Origin: Bradyrhizobium stylosanthis
Lineage (GTDB): Bacteria > Pseudomonadota > Alphaproteobacteria > Rhizobiales > Xanthobacteraceae
Length of the DNA: 64,000 nt
NCBI RefSeq assembly: GCF_001641335.1
Contig: NZ_LVEM01000001.1
Location: 2,366,343-2,430,342, forward strand
Direction: 5' to 3'
The notes below the pieces were generated by a model. That model did not search any database. It saw only the letters and a program-made list of their open reading frames with translations, and had not been told where the DNA came from. Below are positions 35,651 through 43,851 of the stretch, piece by piece. A program made the translations under genes and the position numbers. Each line of letters begins with the position of its first letter. Within the stretch, counting starts at the first letter, position 1.

Positions 35651-36400
35651 CTACTTTCCAGCCGCGTAGGCATGCCCGTCGCCAATGAAGCGAGTAAATC
35701 GCTCCTGTGCCGCCGCAACCGACGCTTGTTGCTCAGCAGCCCGTAATGTCTCTGCGCGTGCCTGCGTCAGAAGGAGTACCTGCGCTTGCAACGCCTGCTT
35801 CGCCTGAAGCCCGAGTAGCTCGTTGCTAGACTGCTGTGCCTGTAATGACCCAACGGCTGCTGACGAGTTCGTCATCAAGGTGCTGAGGGTTTTCCGGTCC
35901 TCGTCAAGGTCTGACGCAATTGTTGCTTGCGTCAGCAAAGCCTGCTTCAGCCCCTCATAGGTGTTGTCCCAGCGGGACGTCGCGTCCTGCACCATGACAC
36001 TTGACGCGGACGACGCGGTGTACTGGCGTGGATAGAGGCGTTCGTAGTCGCTACGCGCCTTGTCGACGTCGAACGAAATGCCCTTGGCCTGTGCAACGAG
36101 GCTATTGAGCCGATTGATCGTGCTCGTGAGCTGCCCCACCACGCTATTAGGCAGGCTCGTGAGGTGCCGGGATTGATTGATCAGCATCTGAGCCTCGTTC
36201 TCGAGGCTGGTGATCTGGTTGTTGATTTGATCAAGCGCGCGTGCGGCGCTGAGAAGCGTTTGGCTATAGTTCCAGGGATCCCAGACGAGGGACTGGGCGA
36301 ACGCCTGGCTCGGACCATCGATCCCAATGGTTAGGGACAGGAGGACAGACACGACAAAAAAGGCGCGCGAAATCAGTCCGCGCGAACGGGCACGTAGCAT
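35651..36400 (-). CDS. trbJ: Conjugal transfer protein TrbJ (VirB5-like)
   Basis: A 249-residue secreted pilus-associated protein. The signal peptide covers about residues 1-35 (GLISRAFFVVSVLLSLTIGI ... QAFAQS). The mature part is helical with VWDPWNYSQTLLSAARALDQINNQITSLENEAQMLINQSRHL, the typical TrbJ opening, and Gln-rich coiled coil toward the end. It precedes trbL and follows trbE by 36 nt. Confidence 0.93.
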   Translation of the reverse strand: MLRARSRGLISRAFFVVSVLLSLTIGIDGPSQAFAQSLVWDPWNYSQTLLSAARALDQINNQITSLENEAQMLINQSRHLTSLPNSVVGQLTSTINRLNSLVAQAKGISFDVDKARSDYERLYPRQYTASSASSVMVQDATSRWDNTYEGLKQALLTQATIASDLDEDRKTLSTLMTNSSAAVGSLQAQQSSNELLGLQAKQALQAQVLLLTQARAETLRAAEQQASVAAAQERFTRFIGDGHAYAAGK

Positions 36401-36436
36401 TGGTAGCTCCAGGAGGTTAGTTACTGGGGGTACGGG

Positions 36437-39025
36437 TCAGGTCGTCTGCGTCTGCTCGAAGGTACTTATGAGATTGGCCGCCCAGTGCAGCTCTCGTTGG
36501 GCGAGATAACGCTTGGCGAAGTCGTGCAGGCCAGTTCGGGACAATACAGCATCAATATCGCGCTGATCCTCCGGAGAGGACGCGGCAACGAGCGCCAGCG
36601 CCACGGGTCCAAGGCCTAGCTCGAACAGACGGTTGCCGGCGCGAGACTGCAGGTAGTAGTCGCGCTTCGGAAAGGCCTCCGCGATCAGACGTATCTGGGT
36701 CTCGTTCAGGCCGAACCGGCGATAGGTCTCCGTTTGGGTGGGCTCCAGCGCACGGGGATTTGGCAGGAATATCCGTGTCGGGCAGGACTCGATGATCGCC
36801 GGCGCAATTTGGCTTTCCGCTATGTCGGCGAGTGATTGAGTCGCGAAAATGACGGCGACGTTCTTCTTCCGGAGCGTCTTCAACCATTCCCGGATACGGC
36901 TTGCGAAGAGCGGGTCGTCAAGGAACACCCAGGCTTCGTCAAGGACCAGCAAGGTCGGCCGGCCGTCGAAACGCTCCTCCAGCGAATGGAATAGATATGT
37001 GAGAACCGGAGCAACCAGACCCGGCAGGGCCATCAGTTCCTCCATCTCGAAGGTGAGAACGTCGGCACCGGAAATACGGTCGGTGTCCGCATCAAGAAAA
37101 CGTCCATACGGCCCTTCGAGCGTATAGGGCTGCAGGGCTTGTCTTAGTGCATCGCGGGACAGCAGGGCCACGAGCCCAGTCATTGTTCGCTGGGGAACCG
37201 GCGCCGAACCAAGGCTCTTGAGCGCAGACCAAAGCGTCTCCTTGACCCCAGGCGTGACCTCAACCTGCTCATGGGCGAGGACGCCGCAGAGCCAGTCGAG
37301 TGCCCAAAGCCTCGCGCCCTCCTCCGCGACGTCCTTCAAAGGCTGGAAGGCAATTCCCACCTTGGCTCCCAGTTCGTACCAGGCACCCGACAAGGCAAGC
37401 GTTGTGACGCGGGCAGAACGGCCCTTGTCAAAGGTGATCAGCTGAGCGTTGGGGTAACGCCGGTATTGAAGGGCAAGCATCGACAACAGGACCGACTTGC
37501 CCGCTCCGGTTGGCCCGACAATCACGGTGTGCCCGACGTCGCCGGCGTGCAACGACAGTCGAAACGGAGTCGCGCCTTTGGTCTTGGCAATCAAAAGTGG
37601 GGGACCGTCCAAATGCTCGCAGCGCGCTGGCCCAGCCCAAACGGCCGACAACGGACACATATGGGCAAGATTCAGCGTGTGGACGATCGGCTGACGGATA
37701 TTGGCGTAGGCCTGCCCTGGCAGGCTACCCAACCAAGCTTCCACTGCGTTGACGCTTTCGCGGATGACCGTGAAGCCACGGCTGTTGATGACGCGCTCGA
37801 CGGCCCGGATCTTCTCGTCAGCTTGCCGTGAGTCCTCGTCGGTGACAGTAACCGTGGTCGTCACGTAACCGAATGCAACCAGATCGTCGCCGAGTTCAGA
37901 CAATGCGGCATCGGCATCAAAGGCCTTGTTGCTAGCATCAGTATCGAGCAGCGCGGCCTGCTCGTTGAACATGACTTCTTTGAGGATAGCCCCCAGCGAC
38001 TTTCGCTTGGCGAACCACTGCCTGCGGTACCGCGTCAGCGTGGCGTTCGCTTGTGTCCGGTCCAGCGGCAGAAACCGCGTTGCCCAGCGATAGGGAACTC
38101 CGAGCCTGTTCAACTCATCGAGCAGGCCGGGAAATGTCACTGCCGGAAAGCCAAGAACCGTCAGCGCGCGAAGATGGCTTCGCCCGATCGCCGGTGAAAG
38201 ACCACCGGTAAGTGGCTCATCGCTGAGGAAACAATCGAGATAGGCGGGAATCTCGGGAACATTTACCGGATGCCGCTTGGTCGAGATACAACTATGGAGA
38301 TAGGTCAGCGTCTCGGCGTCATTAAGAGGCCAGATCTCCGGCAAGACCGAAGAGAGCAAGTCTATTGCCCGGTCGCTCTCCTGCACGAAACGCCGCAAAT
38401 GATCCCGATAGCCGTGCTCTTTCTGTCCGGATTTTCGGGTGCCTTCGGTCCCAACGGCCGGGTCGTCGTCACCTGCCGGACGCTGTGGCCGAGCTTTGTC
38501 GGCGAGTGGCCAGCCGCGATTTGCGTTCGCACGTGAATCCGTTGCCCCGCCCCCACACTTTGGGCTCTCCAGGAACAGCCCTTCGAGCCGCGAGACCCGT
38601 TCGGCCGGCGGCAAGTACAGCAGCGTGAGGTAAAGCACGCTTTCGAAATGCTGTCCTCGCGGGCGCGACGGATCTTCCCATGCGATGCCGGCAGCCCCCT
38701 CAAAAGCGGCTCGCCGTTCCTCATCAACCAGCCAGGAAACCGCATCCGGAAACTGTGAGCGTGGGTATTCGGAGGCCTCGATGCGGGTGGCGTCGAAGAA
38801 CAACGCCCAACCCGATCCAAACCGCTTCAGCACATTGTTGACGCGCGAGGTCACGCTCATCAACTCGGCCTCGGTCGCGCTATCGAGATCAGGCCCTCGA
38901 TAGCGGATTGTGCGCTGGAAGCTGCCGTCCTTATTCAGGACGACGCCCGGGGCAACCAGAAATGCCCATGGCAGCCAATCGGCAAGGCGATGCGCTTGGC
39001 CGCGGAATTCTCTTAAGTTCAGCAT
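36437..39025 (-). CDS. trbE: Conjugal transfer ATPase TrbE (VirB4-like)
   Basis: An 862-residue motor ATPase of the mating channel. Start MLNLREFRGQAHRLADWLPW is the family start and overlaps the trbD end by 7 nt; the frame is open 40 codons further up but inside trbD. Walker A VGPTGAGKSVLL lies near residue 505 and Walker B LLVLDEAWVF near 693. Residues of about 153-203 form a Gly/Pro/Arg-rich hydrophilic stretch (SPKCGGGATDSRANANRGW...) that looks like an insertion relative to usual TrbE before LRRFVQESDRAIDLL. Confidence 0.95.
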   Translation of the reverse strand: MLNLREFRGQAHRLADWLPWAFLVAPGVVLNKDGSFQRTIRYRGPDLDSATEAELMSVTSRVNNVLKRFGSGWALFFDATRIEASEYPRSQFPDAVSWLVDEERRAAFEGAAGIAWEDPSRPRGQHFESVLYLTLLYLPPAERVSRLEGLFLESPKCGGGATDSRANANRGWPLADKARPQRPAGDDDPAVGTEGTRKSGQKEHGYRDHLRRFVQESDRAIDLLSSVLPEIWPLNDAETLTYLHSCISTKRHPVNVPEIPAYLDCFLSDEPLTGGLSPAIGRSHLRALTVLGFPAVTFPGLLDELNRLGVPYRWATRFLPLDRTQANATLTRYRRQWFAKRKSLGAILKEVMFNEQAALLDTDASNKAFDADAALSELGDDLVAFGYVTTTVTVTDEDSRQADEKIRAVERVINSRGFTVIRESVNAVEAWLGSLPGQAYANIRQPIVHTLNLAHMCPLSAVWAGPARCEHLDGPPLLIAKTKGATPFRLSLHAGDVGHTVIVGPTGAGKSVLLSMLALQYRRYPNAQLITFDKGRSARVTTLALSGAWYELGAKVGIAFQPLKDVAEEGARLWALDWLCGVLAHEQVEVTPGVKETLWSALKSLGSAPVPQRTMTGLVALLSRDALRQALQPYTLEGPYGRFLDADTDRISGADVLTFEMEELMALPGLVAPVLTYLFHSLEERFDGRPTLLVLDEAWVFLDDPLFASRIREWLKTLRKKNVAVIFATQSLADIAESQIAPAIIESCPTRIFLPNPRALEPTQTETYRRFGLNETQIRLIAEAFPKRDYYLQSRAGNRLFELGLGPVALALVAASSPEDQRDIDAVLSRTGLHDFAKRYLAQRELHWAANLISTFEQTQTT

Positions 39026-39276
39026 GCGAGCCAGCCCTTGTGTTTGGTGTGGCGGATGGTGACTTCGACGAAGGCCGGATCGCGCTTGGCGAGCCACACC
39101 GCCAAGCCGTGCCCGACGATCCAAAGCAGGAGGCCCACGAGCCATAGCCGCAGGCCGAGTGCCAGCACGGCCGATAGCGTGCCGATGAGGATCGATGCGG
39201 CACGTGGCGCGCCCCCGATCAGGATGGGCTCGGTCAGCGAGCGGTGGAGTACGAGTTCGAATCCTTGCGAGCGCAT
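39019..39276 (-). CDS. trbD: Conjugal transfer protein TrbD (VirB3-like)
   Basis: An 85-residue inner-membrane protein: LHRSLTEPILIGGAPRAASI is the usual TrbD start, then two close hydrophobic segments, then KRDPAFVEVTIRHTKHKGW. It overlaps trbC by 1 nt and trbE by 7 nt. Confidence 0.94.
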   Translation of the reverse strand: MRSQGFELVLHRSLTEPILIGGAPRAASILIGTLSAVLALGLRLWLVGLLLWIVGHGLAVWLAKRDPAFVEVTIRHTKHKGWLAC

Positions 39277-39662
39277 CAGATCAGCGCTCCCCCGCCAAAC
39301 GAGAAGAACGACAGGAAGAATGAGCTGGCTGCAAAGGCGATCGACAAGCCGAACACGACCTGGACCATCTTGCGGAACCCGCCCGAAGTGTCGCCGAACG
39401 CGAGTGAGATGCCCGTCACCGTGATGATGATGACGGCGACAATCTTGGCGACCGGTCCCTGCACAGATTCAAGGATGCGCTCGAGCGGAGCTTCCCAAGG
39501 CATGCCTGAGCCCGCAGCATTTGCTGCCGAAGCGGTCAAGAGCATGCAAGCCGCGGCCGCACCGAGTTCGGTCAAAAGATCTCCCGGCGAGCGCCAGTGG
39601 CGGAAGCACGAACGGAGGTATGGACGCAGTTGAACGAGCATCTTGTAGTCTCCCTTGATCAA
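39276..39662 (-). CDS. trbC: Conjugal transfer pilin TrbC (VirB2-like)
   Basis: A 128-residue prepilin with a long leader whose hydrophobic part ends TASAANAAGSGMPWEAPLE, the probable cleavage region, followed by two membrane helices (KIVAVIIITVTGISLAF and MVQVVFGLSIAFAASSFFLSF). TraF, the S26-type protease at 51697, is the expected maturation enzyme. Overlaps trbB by 4 nt. Confidence 0.93.
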   Translation of the reverse strand: MIKGDYKMLVQLRPYLRSCFRHWRSPGDLLTELGAAAACMLLTASAANAAGSGMPWEAPLERILESVQGPVAKIVAVIIITVTGISLAFGDTSGGFRKMVQVVFGLSIAFAASSFFLSFFSFGGGALI

Positions 39663-40642
39663 GGATGGTGGGTGGTGCCTGGAAGTCCGAATGGAGTTTC
39701 GAGCGAATAGTCGCCCGATGGATCGAGGCCCCTAAGCTCGGCGATTGTCTCGATCCGCCGAGCGGGTCCCCGCCCCTTGATGAACACGATCAAGTCAATC
39801 GCCTCAGCAATCAGGCGCCGCGGCACCGTTGCGACGGCCTCCTGGATCAATTGTTCGATCCGGTAGAGTGCAGCTCGCGCAGAATTGGCGTGGACGGTGG
39901 CGATGCCACCGGGGTGGCCTGTGTTCCAGGCCTTCAGCAAGTCGAGTGCTTCGGCGCCTCTGACCTCACCAACGATGATGCGATCGGGTCGCAAGCGGAG
40001 GGTCGAACGCACGAGATCGGCGAGGCTTGCTACGCCCGGCTTTGTCCGTAGGGTCACAGCGTCCTTGGCGTCGCAGCGCAGCTCGCGGGTGTCCTCGATG
40101 ATGACCACCCTCTCTTCGAGACCGGCAATTTCTGCCAGAAGCGCGTTGGCGAGCGTCGTTTTGCCCGAGCCGGTGCCGCCGGCGATCAGGATGCTGCGCC
40201 CTTCCCTGACCGCGGCCACCAGTACCCTCGCCATCAACGGAGAGACGATCTGCGCCTTGACGTAGTCGGGCAGGTGAAACGTGGTTGTGGCTGGCTTTCG
40301 AATTGCAAAGCATGGCGCCAGGGAAACGGGCGGCAAGACGCCCTCGAAGCGTTCTCCTGTTTCCGGCAGCTCCGCCGAAATGATGGGTGACGATCTGCTT
40401 GCTTCAGCGCGAACGTGGCTTGCGACCAGGCGAATGATCCGCTCGGATTCCTGTGGTGTGAGGATCACACCGGTATCCGCCCGACCCGATCCGTGCCGAT
40501 CCAGCCAGAGCTTTCCGTCAGGATTGACCATGACTTCGACAACGTCGGGCTCTTCAAGAGCGACGGCGATCGCCGGTCCCATGGCAGTCCGCAGCATGCC
40601 GCGGCGTCGTTCCCGGGTCTCGGACGAGAGGAGATCAGACAT
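39659..40642 (-). CDS. trbB: Conjugal transfer ATPase TrbB (VirB11-like)
   Basis: A 327-residue hexameric secretion ATPase. Walker A is AGGTGSGKTTLANALL (near 154-169), the Asp box is VVIIEDTRELRC, Walker B is RIIVGEVRGAEAL, and the His box is GHPGGIATVHANS. Full length. It overlaps the upstream ribbon-helix-helix gene by 8 nt. Confidence 0.96.
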   Translation of the reverse strand: MSDLLSSETRERRRGMLRTAMGPAIAVALEEPDVVEVMVNPDGKLWLDRHGSGRADTGVILTPQESERIIRLVASHVRAEASRSSPIISAELPETGERFEGVLPPVSLAPCFAIRKPATTTFHLPDYVKAQIVSPLMARVLVAAVREGRSILIAGGTGSGKTTLANALLAEIAGLEERVVIIEDTRELRCDAKDAVTLRTKPGVASLADLVRSTLRLRPDRIIVGEVRGAEALDLLKAWNTGHPGGIATVHANSARAALYRIEQLIQEAVATVPRRLIAEAIDLIVFIKGRGPARRIETIAELRGLDPSGDYSLETPFGLPGTTHHP

Positions 40643-41186
40643 TGTCGACCTCCTCTCGCCCTGCCGGAGATGGCCCCGGCTGCTGGCCCGCCGCCTCCTG
40701 CGCGCGGGAACCAGTGGCGGCAGCCTGGGCTTCGCCTAGTGGCGCGCCTTCTTCGAGGTGCCGTATGAAGAGATCGGGATTTGATGTGCTGACGCGTTCC
40801 ATGACGTCTGCGACGAGCTTCCCGCCGGAAGCAATGCGCTTGCCGACCTGAGCGACGAACATCTCAAAGCGCTCGCGTCCAAGAGCTCGCGCTGCATCCT
40901 GGTCGCCGGCCGGCAGCGGCGGCGTGATCGTCAGGTAGTAGCGAATGAAGAGCGCAATGGTCTCAGCTGTAACCGAGAGATCACGGTCGGTTCGCTCGAG
41001 CTGCCGGCTCATCCGATCAAGCCTGCGTATCAGCGCGGCGTCACCACTGGCGTCCCGCTCCGGATTGAGGAAACGGTCGAGCGCCGCCTCTACAATTGCC
41101 GACTTGTTGCTCCCAGGCCGCTTTGCCGCGATCTCTAGACGCTGCGCGACGCTGTCGGAGACATAGGCTGACAGTTTTGGCTTCAT
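40635..41186 (-). CDS. CopG-type ribbon-helix-helix protein of the transfer operon
   Basis: A 183-residue protein: the N-terminus KPKLSAYVSDSVAQRLEIAAKRPGSNKSAIVEAALDRFL is a ribbon-helix-helix DNA-binding module, followed by a helical region (RLDRMSRQLERTDRDLSVTAETIALFIRYYL) and an acidic Ala-rich tail. CopG-like genes between traG and trbB are standard in this ICE type and may regulate the operon or assist TraG. It is translated just ahead of trbB with overlap. Confidence 0.88.
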   Translation of the reverse strand: MKPKLSAYVSDSVAQRLEIAAKRPGSNKSAIVEAALDRFLNPERDASGDAALIRRLDRMSRQLERTDRDLSVTAETIALFIRYYLTITPPLPAGDQDAARALGRERFEMFVAQVGKRIASGGKLVADVMERVSTSNPDLFIRHLEEGAPLGEAQAAATGSRAQEAAGQQPGPSPAGREEVDNV

Positions 41187-41198
41187 CGAAATAGCTCA

Positions 41199-43238
41199 TC
41201 AGAAAGAGGGAAGAAGATCGTCGTCGTCGCGGTTGACGGCGTGAGCCTGACGGATTGCGCTGGAAGGGCTTGCGCTCCGCTGCATCTGACTGCGGTCCGC
41301 GGTCACATCGGTATCATCGTCGAGCAAACGATCTTCGAGGAAGCGATTACCTTCGCTTGGTAGGCGAGACGGCTCCTCAAGCAGGGACAATTGCTGCTTG
41401 AGACCTCCCTGTTCGCTGCCGGCATCTATCAGATCGCTATATGGCGTCGTGGCGAGACGAAGGTCGACGACACGGATTTGTCCGGCCCAGTCGTTGGACC
41501 TCGGTACCGGCCGATCACGATATTCGGCACCGGAGAGGCTTGGCGGTTTCAGCAGGCGACGGACAAAATTCGCATCTTCATAGTGCCGAAGCTTGGAAGC
41601 TCTGACGGGCGCCAGGCCCGAGACGAGGACGATCGCCTGGTTGGGTGGCAACTGCATCACCTCCCCCGGGGTGAGCAGCGGTCTGGCGGTCTCTTGCCTG
41701 CTGACCATGACGTGGCCAAGCCAGGGCGCTAGTCGATGACCCGCGTAATTGCGCTGAGCGCGCAACTCGGTCGCGGTGCCTAGTGCATCCGAGATGCGCT
41801 TTGCCGTTCGCTCGTCATTGGCGGCAAAGGCAATTCGGACGTGGCAATTGTCCAAAATCGCGTTGTTATCGCCGTAGGCCTTCGCGATCTGATTGAGCGA
41901 CTGTGCGATCAAATAGGCTCGGATACCGTAGCCAGCCATAAAGGCGAGCGCGCTCTCGAAGAAGTCGAGCCGACCAAGCGCCGGAAACTCATCCAGCATC
42001 ATCAAGAGCTGGCGTTGCTTGCGCTCTCCGGCGTTCAACGTTTCGGTCAGCCGGCGTCCGATTTGATTGAGGATCAGCCGGATGAGCGGCTTGGTGCGGC
42101 TGATATCCGACGGAGGAACGACCAGGTAGAGCGTGACCGGTTTGCCGGCGCTGACGAGGTCAGCGATTCGCCAGTCGCAGCATTCGGTGTTCCGGCTGAC
42201 GATCGGGTCGCGATAGAGCCCCAGGAAGCTGACGGCCGTCGATAGGACGCCCGAACGTTCGTTCTCTGATTTGTTAAGGAGCTCGCGCGCGGTCGCGGCC
42301 ACAACGGGATGGACTTTTGGCTCCTGCTTCGTCCCGAGGTGGTTCGTAGCAAGCATGATCCTCAGCGTCTTTTCAAAGGACTGCGCAGGATCGGCAAGGA
42401 TCTCCGTGACCCGAGTGAGCGTCTTCTGTTCCTCGGCATAAAGAACGTGAAGGATGACGCCGACTAGGAGCGAATGGCTGGTCTTTTCCCAGTGAGTCCG
42501 GCGTTCGAGCGCTCCCTCGGGATCGACGAGAATATCCGCGATATTCTGGACATCGCGCACTTCGGCCGCACCTTTGCGAACCTCGAGCAGGGGATTGTAG
42601 CGGGCGCTATTCGGATCGGTGGGGTTGAACAGGAGACAGTGCGAGAAAGTCGAGCGCCACCCTGCTGTCAGTTGCCAGTTCTCGCCCTTGATATCGTGAA
42701 CCACGGCCGAGGAAGCCCACGAGAGAAGCGTCGGCAGTACGAGCCCGACACCCTTGCCGGAGCGCGTCGGCGCAAAGCACATAACGTGCTCTGGCCCATC
42801 GTGACGCAGATAGTTCTTCTCGATGCGTCCGAGAAATACGCCCTGGGCAGCAAAGAGCCCCGCAGCCTCGATTTCCTTTGAGCTTGCCCAGCGCGCGGAT
42901 CCGTATGTCGTCACCAGTTGATTTTGGCGCGCACGCCACACCGAATTGACGATCGCAAACAACGCGCCAGCGACACCGCCGGTAGCGGCGATCACGCCGC
43001 CCTCTTCGAATATCTCCGGCGCGTAAGCCTCGTAGGCGAACCACCATTCGAACAATCGCCAAGGCAGATAGACGGGATAGCCGGTTATCAGAAACCACGG
43101 CTCACCCAGCCGCGGCTGAAATCCGAGCGCCGCCGCGGTCCATTGCGTCGCTCCCCATGTAGACGCGACAACGATACCGAAGACGACCGTGATCTGGCCG
43201 ACGTAGATTTTTGCCGGAAACATTTCCGCCCCACTCAA
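41199..43238 (-). CDS. traG: Conjugal transfer coupling protein TraG (VirD4-like)
   Basis: A 679-residue type IV coupling protein that delivers the relaxase-DNA complex to the channel. Two N-terminal helices (about 15-38 and 80-102) are followed by GSARWASSKEIEAAGL, Walker A FAPTRSGKGVGLVLPTLL (near 155-172), Walker B LLMMLDEFPALGRLDFF, and YLIAQSLNQI. The C-terminus is acidic (DRDDDDLL-type: NRDDDDLLPSF). An alternative start at 43223 would remove five residues. First gene of the leftward transfer operon. Confidence 0.95.
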   Translation of the reverse strand: MSGAEMFPAKIYVGQITVVFGIVVASTWGATQWTAAALGFQPRLGEPWFLITGYPVYLPWRLFEWWFAYEAYAPEIFEEGGVIAATGGVAGALFAIVNSVWRARQNQLVTTYGSARWASSKEIEAAGLFAAQGVFLGRIEKNYLRHDGPEHVMCFAPTRSGKGVGLVLPTLLSWASSAVVHDIKGENWQLTAGWRSTFSHCLLFNPTDPNSARYNPLLEVRKGAAEVRDVQNIADILVDPEGALERRTHWEKTSHSLLVGVILHVLYAEEQKTLTRVTEILADPAQSFEKTLRIMLATNHLGTKQEPKVHPVVAATARELLNKSENERSGVLSTAVSFLGLYRDPIVSRNTECCDWRIADLVSAGKPVTLYLVVPPSDISRTKPLIRLILNQIGRRLTETLNAGERKQRQLLMMLDEFPALGRLDFFESALAFMAGYGIRAYLIAQSLNQIAKAYGDNNAILDNCHVRIAFAANDERTAKRISDALGTATELRAQRNYAGHRLAPWLGHVMVSRQETARPLLTPGEVMQLPPNQAIVLVSGLAPVRASKLRHYEDANFVRRLLKPPSLSGAEYRDRPVPRSNDWAGQIRVVDLRLATTPYSDLIDAGSEQGGLKQQLSLLEEPSRLPSEGNRFLEDRLLDDDTDVTADRSQMQRSASPSSAIRQAHAVNRDDDDLLPSF

Positions 43239-43340
43239 CTCTCGCGAACGAGCGCGGCGAGATGAAAAGCGGGAGTGAGCCGAGCATTCAACCTGAATAA
43301 AAATCGGCTCCGGCGAAGAGATCCTCGTGGATCAAACGCA

Positions 43341-43454
43341 TCACGGAGTGATCGTGGATGGAGCAGTCTCGGCGTGCTTCAGGAAGCGGCTCAATAGGCC
43401 GTGAATGTCATGATCAATTTGGACCAATAATCCGACTTGCTTTGATTTGCTCAT
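43341..43454 (-). CDS. Truncated ribbon-helix-helix-like small protein (37 aa)
   Basis: An ATG-initiated frame of 37 codons: MSKSKQVGLLVQIDHDIHGL, LSRFLKHAETAPSTITP. The strand VGLLVQID and helix DIHGLLSRFLKHAE resemble the start of an Arc/CopG module, ending before its second helix completes. It points the same way as traG and is preceded by a perfect 8-bp dyad at 43486. It may be a remnant of an RHH regulator or a genuine micro-protein. The rest of 43239-43750 holds no convincing gene. Confidence 0.35.
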   Translation of the reverse strand: MSKSKQVGLLVQIDHDIHGLLSRFLKHAETAPSTITP

Positions 43455-43485
43455 GCACTGGCGCTCGTGGGCATTGAGAGGACGA

Positions 43486-43504
43486 ATCGATCACGTTGAT
43501 CGAT
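43486..43504. promoter_or_regulatory. Perfect inverted repeat upstream of traG region
   Basis: ATCGATCA-cgt-TGATCGAT, 8-bp arms with a 3-nt centre, 32 nt before the small RHH-like start at 43454 and about 250 nt before traG. It looks like a regulator-binding site for the transfer operon. Confidence 0.45.
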
Positions 43505-43751
43505 CGCAGATGTTTGACTGCGTTTAGACCGAGTGTCCGAAAACGGCGGCGCCTTAAACTCACTTTGCGAAACGAGTATCAGCGGCGCGAACGAGCTCGC
43601 GCGCAGCCATAGCCATCGATGGTCGTCCGTGGTGGCGAAATTTGCGCCAACGTCGTCTGTCGTGCAGCTTTGGGAGTGTCGAGCGAAGCCCGAGAGCGCG
43701 GCGGCAAATAGAGGCCAAGGGATCCAGCCGGCAAGATGGGCGGTCCCTTCC

Positions 43752-43851
43752 ATGCGGAGATTAGGCCCCATATTCTCCGCATATTTTGCGGATAATAACC
43801 TTGCGGTTGCGGAGAAAAGCCGCCATATTCTCCGCATGGAGTGCGGAGAAT
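43752..43851. promoter_or_regulatory. Six-copy ATTCTCCGCA operator array before fic
   Basis: The motif ATTCTCCGCA or its complement TGCGGAGAAT occurs around 43752 (reverse), 43772 (forward), 43786 (reverse, degenerate), 43806 (reverse), 43827 (forward) and 43842 (reverse). The last two form a perfect dyad ATTCTCCGCA-tggag-TGCGGAGAAT whose final bases are the first two of the fic ATG. Binding there should block translation or transcription start, pointing to tight autoregulation. Confidence 0.7.
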
